Source of the DNA: Pseudomaricurvus albidus
GTDB lineage: Bacteria; Pseudomonadota; Gammaproteobacteria; Pseudomonadales; Cellvibrionaceae
Direction of reading: 5' to 3'
Length of the DNA: 64,000 nt
Assembly: GCF_018863235.1 (NCBI RefSeq)
Contig: NZ_JAHKRS010000005.1
Location: 124,001-188,000 of the forward strand
Shown: positions 58,139 through 64,000 of the stretch, in pieces
Numbering within the stretch: position 1 is the first letter of the stretch
How the letters are laid out: each line of letters begins with the position of its first letter
The notes under the pieces: generated by a model
Database searches by the model: none
What the model was told of the DNA's origin: nothing
The model's input: the letters and a program-made list of their open reading frames with translations, nothing else
Program-made: the position numbers and the translations under genes

Positions 58139-58698
58139 GAATTGCTGGATTCCCTTGTCAATAATGCAGAGTGGCGCAGTGAGTTCAAGTCTTTCTGATG
58201 ATGCCACTGAAGAGGACGTGAATAACACTTATATTAAACTATCAGAATAGACCACCTACCTGGATCTTCAAAGTGCTCGCTATGATAATCGTGAAAGGAT
58301 CACGTAGCGATCTATGTTTAATCACTTGCACGGTGATCAATGATGGCATTGTTAATGGCTTGTCAGAGAGGAATCGATCTTTTTGACAAACCCAAGAACG
58401 GTACTTGATGTGGCCGGTATTTAGCCAGGGTATTGTTCGCCAGGTATCTCAATGTGGCACTCAAATCTTTTTTTTGTAGGTGCGGGTGGGGATGTCTTGA
58501 TTCCCGTTGCCCAGAGTGCACAGATGCGATGGCACGCCTCCTGTTCTTAGGCTGAACCATATTATCCTTTGCAGCGTCTATACTGGCTTTGGGGGTGATG
58601 GGGTTACTCAAGGCGAATCAGCTGCAGTGACTTTGTGTATTTGTCTGGTTTTTGACGCCGGTTAATGGAGTGGAGTATTCCACATATTCAGGAAGCGT
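58139..58698. other. gene-free divergent region between dacB and the AAA-ATPase gene
   Basis: About 560 bases hold no convincing gene; an 82-codon minus-strand frame (58363-58611) lacks a ribosome site and coding character. It must contain the promoters of dacB (minus) and the ATPase gene (plus), but no clear -35/-10 pair was found. Confidence 0.4.
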
Positions 58699-61485
58699 AT
58701 GGTTCTTTCAAGGCATTCTTGTGCTGCAGTCATTTTCTGCCTGACAGGATGGTTTTCTGCCGTTCAGGCGCAAGAGACAGATCTGGTTGACTGTGGCAAA
58801 GGCACAGAAATACTGGAGGCTCTGGAGCAGGAGCTGGCCCTTTCCAGGGGCAGGCAGGAATCGTTTGAGGCCATTGCCAATGATCAATTTTCTGTAGATA
58901 TCTCCCGGGATGAAGCCATCCCTGGGGCCGTTATCGATCAGCATGCAGAGCAGTGGCCACAAGATATAAATTGTCCTTCGTTGCAGGAAGATTATCAGAG
59001 CAAGCGCCAGCAGCTTTTGTCCATTCGCGAAAGTCTGGTCAGGCACGAACGGGGCTGGATTGATCAGCCTCCAGCTCTGAGAGAAATTGTAGATAAACTT
59101 TGGGAATCTCGGCAAAGGCTGCTTGAGCAAGGTGAATTGCTCAGCAAGCGCCTTGCCAACATGCCTGACAGTGAAACTGTTTTGACGACTCGTATGGCGG
59201 TTGAGGGTGATCAACAACAGCTGAGTGAGTTGCGTCGCGATCTGTTTGCATTACTTCCTTCTCTTAACCGGCGGGTCTCACCTGCGAAAATTACCGATTT
59301 ACTGGCTTTGTGGCGGCGCTCCCATCGCACCGAGCTGACCGCACCTCCGCAAACTGCACTGGCTTCTTTGCCTGATGATGTGGGTCACATCAGTCAGAAG
59401 TACTTTCAGTTAGCGAAACTCGATCTGATGGTGCAGAGAAATGCACTCAATGATCTGCGCGCCTGGTTATGGAAAAACCACAAAGAAGAATTCTCACAGG
59501 TGGATGAGAGGGTGACGCGGGGCCTGATGGCTGATGAAGACCGGGCACTGCGCAACCGTCTGGAGTGGCTGGTTCTCGATACCCAATTAAGTTATGCGCC
59601 TCCGGAAACAGAACGTGCCCGTTTGTCTGGCTGGGTAAAAGGGCTTGAATATTTATTGGGTTTTCTGGCTTTTCCGCTTTTGGTAGTAGTGGCCCGCAAG
59701 CTGGGGGCTCTGTCTGCGCGTCTGCAGGGGATGTTTGCACGCTGGAGTCGTAAACAGCGATTGGCATCACAGATCAGTCGGGTGACCGCCGGATTGCCTC
59801 TGCTGTTGCCGTGGCTGCTGGGGTTGTTCGGACTGCATCTGCTGCACCTGATTTTCACCTATTATCATCTGCCTTTGCTGAATTCTCTGGTGCCTCTGGC
59901 GCGTCTGTTCATTCTCTACGGTCTGGTGTATCTGGCGGGGGAGTGGTTATTACAGAGAATCGCCTTGCAAGCGGGAAGCTTCCTGAATCAAGAGCAGCTT
60001 CAGTTGGTGCAGCGGCGCGCCAGAGCTGCGGCAGCTGTGGCCGTATTACCGTTGCTGCTACAGGATTTTGTCAAGATTGGTATCGGCTCTTCAGTGTTAC
60101 TCGATATCTGTCACTGGTTCACGATAGCGGGATTTCTGTTGGCCATCGGATTGCTGTTACGCAGTCGGCGTCAGGATTTTATTGATGCCCTGAAGTCGGT
60201 GTTGCCTTCCCAGTGTGACAAGGCTATTGAGACGCTACTGAGTGAGCGCTATTTTCTGTTTGTGGCACCCATCGCAGCTCCACCTTTACTATTGGCGCTC
60301 CTCGGCAGTTTTATGCACAAGGCGCTGTTTGATTACGATTGGTATCGCAAAGTATTTGCTCGCAGTTTCAAGTTACGGGCTGCGACGGTGGAAGCGTCTC
60401 AACCCGGGGTGGTTTCCGACAGTGCCGCTGTAGAGGATTATCAGCGCTGGTTTCTGGATGAGAAAGACGCTTCTCCTTTTATTGATTCCGGTTTGTACGC
60501 CAGTGTGCGTAAAAGTCTGGATCAATGGCTTGAGGACAAGTCGTGCGAAAACTCATTGATGTTGACCGGAGCGCGAGGCTCGGGGAAAACCAGTGTGCTG
60601 AACAGATTACGCAGTTCGGTGCTTGAAGAGCACCCAGAGGTTCGTGTGGAAGTAGTGGAGGTGCCTGCCAAAACAACGACAGAAGAGGCGGTGCTTGACC
60701 TGGTAGCCGGCATACTGGGTATAGATTTAACCACGGGGCCTTCAGCGTTGGTCCGTACAGATGCCGAACGGCCGCCCACGTTAGTGGTTTTGGATAATGC
60801 TCAGAATCTTTTCCTGCGTCGGGTAGGCGGACTCGTGGGGTGGGAAACCCTGCTGAGTTTAACCAATGCCCGGGTTGAAAATATCTTCTGGTTGATTGTG
60901 GTCAACAACCAAAGTTGGGCTTACCTGAGTAATATCTATGGCAAGGAGTACCAGTTCCGTCATATCAAAACGGCCAGACCCTGGAGTCAGAATGATATTC
61001 GATCATTGATCCTGTCTCGCAATCATCTCAGCGGCTATAAAATCCGTTACGACGACATCCTGCTGTCTACCCGTGGTCCCGAGGCCGGCAATATCCGCAA
61101 TGCCGAGCAGTTGTACTTCAGCCTGCTTTGGGATGCCTGCCTGGGCAACCCCATGTTGGCTCTGCGGCTGTGGCTATCCTCTGTTCATCTGAAAGGTAAT
61201 ACCGTGGTGGTGGGCTTGCCCGATGAGGTTTCCAGCAGCTGGCTGGAGCAGCTGAGTAATGATCTGCACTTTGTCTATGCGGCCATCATGATTCACGAAA
61301 ATATGACCAGCGATGAGCTGGTTGAAACCACCGCTCTGCCTGAAAGGGTGGTGCGTACGGCATTAAAGACGGCCTACGATGCGGGGATCATTCAACGATC
61401 GCAAGAGCGGCGTTATCGAATCGTTCCACTGTGGTACTCCGCCATGATGAAGCTTTTGACCAGGAAAAACCTGCTGCATGAGTGA
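58699..61485 (+). CDS. membrane protein with C-terminal AAA-type ATPase domain, MscS partner
   Basis: The 928-residue protein has a signal peptide (residues 1-25, ending AVQAQ), a helical and coiled periplasmic part up to about 310, several membrane helices between 315 and 550, and a cytoplasmic P-loop domain. That domain has Walker A GARGSGKTS (624-632) and Walker B LVVLDNAQNLF, followed by a winged-helix-like end (TSDELVETTALPERVVRTAL). The mscS-family gene starts inside its last codons (8-base overlap), so the two are made together. The ATPase may gate or assemble the channel. I know no named family for it. Confidence 0.8.
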   Translation: MVLSRHSCAAVIFCLTGWFSAVQAQETDLVDCGKGTEILEALEQELALSRGRQESFEAIANDQFSVDISRDEAIPGAVIDQHAEQWPQDINCPSLQEDYQSKRQQLLSIRESLVRHERGWIDQPPALREIVDKLWESRQRLLEQGELLSKRLANMPDSETVLTTRMAVEGDQQQLSELRRDLFALLPSLNRRVSPAKITDLLALWRRSHRTELTAPPQTALASLPDDVGHISQKYFQLAKLDLMVQRNALNDLRAWLWKNHKEEFSQVDERVTRGLMADEDRALRNRLEWLVLDTQLSYAPPETERARLSGWVKGLEYLLGFLAFPLLVVVARKLGALSARLQGMFARWSRKQRLASQISRVTAGLPLLLPWLLGLFGLHLLHLIFTYYHLPLLNSLVPLARLFILYGLVYLAGEWLLQRIALQAGSFLNQEQLQLVQRRARAAAAVAVLPLLLQDFVKIGIGSSVLLDICHWFTIAGFLLAIGLLLRSRRQDFIDALKSVLPSQCDKAIETLLSERYFLFVAPIAAPPLLLALLGSFMHKALFDYDWYRKVFARSFKLRAATVEASQPGVVSDSAAVEDYQRWFLDEKDASPFIDSGLYASVRKSLDQWLEDKSCENSLMLTGARGSGKTSVLNRLRSSVLEEHPEVRVEVVEVPAKTTTEEAVLDLVAGILGIDLTTGPSALVRTDAERPPTLVVLDNAQNLFLRRVGGLVGWETLLSLTNARVENIFWLIVVNNQSWAYLSNIYGKEYQFRHIKTARPWSQNDIRSLILSRNHLSGYKIRYDDILLSTRGPEAGNIRNAEQLYFSLLWDACLGNPMLALRLWLSSVHLKGNTVVVGLPDEVSSSWLEQLSNDLHFVYAAIMIHENMTSDELVETTALPERVVRTALKTAYDAGIIQRSQERRYRIVPLWYSAMMKLLTRKNLLHE

Positions 61486-62284
61486 TGATAATTTAGCCAG
61501 TGAGCTGGCGGCATTTGTCGACATTTTCAACATGGGGACGGTGTTCCTGTTGATTACCAGTATTTTTGTACTCTGGCTGATCAACTGGTGTCTGCGCTAT
61601 TTTATGTCCAGGCTCATGCAGCGTTTCCCGACCCGTCGTTTTGCCATCATGCAGCTTTCAACACTGATGAGCTTTCTGTTGTATATCGTCGGTGGCATTG
61701 TACTGGTGGTGGGGGTGTTGCGGCCACCTCACGAGTTTTTACTGGCGATCGGTGGCTCCGCAGCGGTGGCCTTTGGTTTTGCGTTAAAGGATGTGGCAGC
61801 TTCGCTGGTATCCGGGCTTATATTGCTGTTTGATCGGCCGTTTCAGGTGGGAGACAGGGTGACCTTCGACGATGTATATGGCGAGATTGTGGCAATTACC
61901 CTGCGCACCGTTCGCTTGAAAACACTGGATGACAATGTGGTCACAATCCCCAATTCACGCTTTATTACCGATGTTGTTGCTTCGGGAAATCTGGGTGAGA
62001 TGGACATGATGGTCGTGACGGATTTTCATCTGGCTCTCGAGGCGGATATACAGGAGGCTCAGGATATTGTCCGGCAGGTGATTGTCACCAGTCGATATGC
62101 GTATTTGAAAAAACCAGTCACTTTTGCCGTAGAGGAGGTGCAAGTCGCTGAACGCTTGTCAATTCGTCTCAGGGCCAAGGCCTACGTGCTGGATGTAAAT
62201 TATGAAAAAGCCTTCCAGAGCGACATCACTGTACGTTCTACAACCTTGTTTAGGGAGCGGGGCATCCCCAGACCCATGCGATAA
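61478..62284 (+). CDS. MscS-family mechanosensitive channel
   Basis: The 268-residue protein has three or four membrane helices and the MscS pore-and-beta-domain signature AVAFGFALKDVAASLVSGLILLFDRPFQVGDRV, then TLDDNVVTIPNSRFI. It should open under membrane tension and release solutes. Overlap with the preceding ATPase gene suggests a channel with a dedicated cytoplasmic ATPase partner. Confidence 0.9.
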   Translation: MSDDNLASELAAFVDIFNMGTVFLLITSIFVLWLINWCLRYFMSRLMQRFPTRRFAIMQLSTLMSFLLYIVGGIVLVVGVLRPPHEFLLAIGGSAAVAFGFALKDVAASLVSGLILLFDRPFQVGDRVTFDDVYGEIVAITLRTVRLKTLDDNVVTIPNSRFITDVVASGNLGEMDMMVVTDFHLALEADIQEAQDIVRQVIVTSRYAYLKKPVTFAVEEVQVAERLSIRLRAKAYVLDVNYEKAFQSDITVRSTTLFRERGIPRPMR

Positions 62285-62303
62285 CGTTTAATTATGTAAA
62301 CAT

Positions 62304-62329
62304 AAAGCAGATTTCCCACTATCTGCTTT
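62304..62329 (+). terminator. hairpin after mscS
   Basis: AAAGCAGAT (62304-62312) and ATCTGCTTT (62321-62329) pair perfectly with an 8-base loop, 20 bases after the mscS stop. The T-run is short. Confidence 0.5.
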
Positions 62330-62340
62330 ACCGCTTTGCT

Positions 62341-62359
62341 GATAATAAGTATCATTTCG
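62341..62359 (+). promoter_or_regulatory. Fur-box-like site
   Basis: GATAATAAGTATCATTTCG matches the 19-base Fur consensus at 13 positions and lies 27 bases before the next gene. Iron-loaded Fur would repress the two downstream genes. The second gene encodes an iron-type binding protein, which agrees. Confidence 0.5.
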
Positions 62360-62385
62360 CATCAAATCTCAAAGTGGGAATCGTT

Positions 62386-63213
62386 ATGCAATCTGTGGTT
62401 AAGAAACTCATCGTTCGTAAGTATCGCAATGCAGGCCTGATTGCGGGGTTGTGTACCTTGTTGGCGACAGGACAGGCGGCTGCCAATGGTGCTGTCGGCG
62501 ATCATGTGAACCATCTGCAAGATCACTTGGGGCAATACACTGAAGAAGTGAACTGGCTGGTCGGCAAGTTCGATGGTGTTGTCGATACCTATGAAGAGAA
62601 AGGGCAGAAGGCGACTCATTCCGACTCCATGATCGAATTTTGGGAAGAAGTGGACTTTCACTCTGCCATTGAAACCAATTATGTTCCGGTTTACGCAATG
62701 ATCTGGCAGGGCATCTATGGCGTTAAGCAAGCCATTGATGCAGGTGCGCCAGTTGAAACAGTGCGTGCCGAGCAGGCCAAGTTGGACCAGGCATTGTGGC
62801 AAGCGCTGGGTGCGGTTAAACTCGCCGCTCAATATCAGCAAAAAGGCTTGTTGGCCAAAATTCAGACAACCGAAGCAGAGCCAACCACAGCGCCTGAAAC
62901 TCTGGAAGACATCAAGCACCGTTTGGATCGTGTTGTTGCCAAGTACGCAGAAAAACTGCCTGATGCGGCTACGACTATTGTTCACGATACCTATTTACAG
63001 CGTTTTGAAGGTGTAGAAGGGGCATTGATTGAACAGGATGCGAACCTGGTCGAAGACCTTGAAAAAGACTTCAACGTGACCTTGCCAAAGGCTTTGAGCA
63101 GTAACGCCAGTGTTGATGATGTACGTCAGGTGGTTGTCGCCATGCAAGCCAAGCTGGATAAAGCGAAAGCTTTGCTGATTGAAGCGGAAAAAGACCGCAA
63201 AGACGTTTTTTAA
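62386..63213 (+). CDS. periplasmic helical protein of unknown function, iron locus
   Basis: The 275-residue protein starts at ATG 62386 (GTGGGA upstream). It has a signal peptide ending near AAANGA and a nearly all-helical mature part, acidic, with HVNHLQDHLGQYTEE and DFHSAIETNYVPVY; the spaced His and Glu residues could bind metal. I do not recognise the family; it is not a clear imelysin or EfeO. It follows a Fur-like site and precedes an iron-type binding protein by 40 bases, so a role in iron uptake is inferred. Confidence 0.65.
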   Translation: MQSVVKKLIVRKYRNAGLIAGLCTLLATGQAAANGAVGDHVNHLQDHLGQYTEEVNWLVGKFDGVVDTYEEKGQKATHSDSMIEFWEEVDFHSAIETNYVPVYAMIWQGIYGVKQAIDAGAPVETVRAEQAKLDQALWQALGAVKLAAQYQQKGLLAKIQTTEAEPTTAPETLEDIKHRLDRVVAKYAEKLPDAATTIVHDTYLQRFEGVEGALIEQDANLVEDLEKDFNVTLPKALSSNASVDDVRQVVVAMQAKLDKAKALLIEAEKDRKDVF

Positions 63214-63253
63214 ACGGTTTGGCTTTCGGGCCTTGGACCGTAAGGATATCAAG

Positions 63254-64000
63254 TTGCAGCGCAGAACCTTTATACAGGCTCTGGCTGCGGCTGGCACTCT
63301 CGGTAGTTTGCCGTTGGCCGCCAGTCGCAGTTTGGCCGACAGTAGTACTAACTCCAGTTTCCCCCTGTCTGTAGACCAACTGCCTCCTTTGGAGGGAGAT
63401 CTTACGCTCTATCTGGGACGGGGCGAGGGCGGTCTTTATGAAAATGTCCTCGAAGCCATTCGTAAACGCAATCCCAAACTGAATTTGCAAATCCGTCGTG
63501 GCTCAACGGCGGCTTTGGCGAATTCCATTGTGGCCGAAGCCAAAGCCGGTGTACGTCGGGCGGATGTGTTTTGGGCGGTAGATTCCGGTGCGATTGGACT
63601 GGTGAGTGATTCCGGTCTGGCACAGCCCTTGCCCAAGGATTTGACTTCTCAGTTGAAAACCGGATTTCAATACCCGGAGTGGGCGCCGGTGACAGGGCGC
63701 ATCCGTACGCTGCCCTACAATACAGATCGCTTGACGGAAGCTCAGATTCCCGACAGCGTGATGGCGTTGGCGGACAGTGATCTGTCCATCGGTTGGGCTC
63801 CGGCCTATGCCTCTTTCCAGTCTTTTGTCACCGCCATGCGGTTGCTTGAAGGGGAGAAAGCCACTGCTGACTGGTTGCGTGGTATCAGCAAAAACGCCAC
63901 CCAATACGCCGGTGAGCTGGGTGTGGTTATGGCAGTGGAGCGTGGTGAAGTGGATTTGGGCTTTGCCAATCATTACTACACCTTGCGTTTAAAATCCGGA
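63254..64000 (+). CDS. iron(III) ABC transporter substrate-binding protein, 3' end outside window
   Basis: The frame is open from TTG 63254 to the window end. AAGGA lies 7 bases upstream. The start MQRRTFIQALAAAG is a twin-arginine signal. The mature part (LYLGRGEGGLYENVLEAIRKRNP, SNSIVAEAKAGVRRADVFWAVDSGAIGLV, LGVVMAVERGEVDLGFANHYYT) resembles FbpA/periplasmic ferric-binding proteins. It would deliver iron to an ABC permease encoded downstream. Confidence 0.85.
   Translation, partial: MQRRTFIQALAAAGTLGSLPLAASRSLADSSTNSSFPLSVDQLPPLEGDLTLYLGRGEGGLYENVLEAIRKRNPKLNLQIRRGSTAALANSIVAEAKAGVRRADVFWAVDSGAIGLVSDSGLAQPLPKDLTSQLKTGFQYPEWAPVTGRIRTLPYNTDRLTEAQIPDSVMALADSDLSIGWAPAYASFQSFVTAMRLLEGEKATADWLRGISKNATQYAGELGVVMAVERGEVDLGFANHYYTLRLKSG

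Noticed and set aside
58363-58611. 82-codon minus-strand open frame
   Set aside because: No ribosome site and no protein-like character; it lies in a promoter region.

Overview
The window is chromosomal DNA from a Gram-negative gammaproteobacterium. The core order tilS - pyrG - kdsA - eno - ftsB - ispD - ispF, together with guaB-guaA, xseA, an RND efflux pair, an MCP and a nirC-kinase-cynS nitrogen cluster, suggests a free-living, probably marine, Pseudomonas/Marinobacter/Oceanospirillales-like bacterium. The species cannot be read from the sequence. No rRNA, tRNA or CRISPR array was seen.

Layout. Bases 1-6100 (minus strand) hold the 5' part of a GGDEF diguanylate cyclase gene and an RND efflux operon (membrane-fusion protein then permease) with a palindromic operator-like site. 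From 6302 the native greB gene begins, but it is cut in two: codons for the C-terminal part lie at 6302-6637 and codons 1-56 at 33736-33903. Between them sits a mobile island of about 27.1 kb. At 33903-63200 the core chromosome resumes: S9 peptidase, tilS, the pyrG-ispF block, an MCP with an HBM sensor, a BigR-like sulfide operon with two operator palindromes, xseA, guaBA, a sigma-54-type nirC/phosphatase-kinase/cynS cluster, dacB, an AAA-ATPase plus MscS channel pair, and a Fur-box-preceded iron uptake locus that runs off the end.

The island (6638-33735). Its left end carries the three genes of a gamma-mobile-trio (GMT) element: gmtY and gmtZ (both with tyrosine-recombinase motifs) and gmtX. 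Next comes a complete greB that would replace the one the island destroys. The cargo follows: a DEDDh exonuclease with an AbrB/MbcA-hybrid antitoxin-like partner (candidate toxin-antitoxin pair); a PD-(D/E)xK nuclease, an OLD-type ATPase-TOPRIM protein and a UvrD-like helicase (Gabija-like, with an extra gene); a frameshifted remnant of the antitoxin 3' end; a complete four-gene Wadjet (jetABCD) operon on the minus strand; and a divergent set of a WYL-type regulator, a 1665-residue NERD - kinase-like - kinase-like - SF1 helicase fusion and a winged-helix protein. The last set is the best candidate for an undescribed defence system.

The island ends show related inverted motifs, a six-base GATGTA flank on the left and an unmatched six-base CCCGGA at the right. 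This fits insertion by tyrosine recombinases with a 6-bp overlap. Near the left end is a ladder of TGTAA motifs every 15-17 bp.
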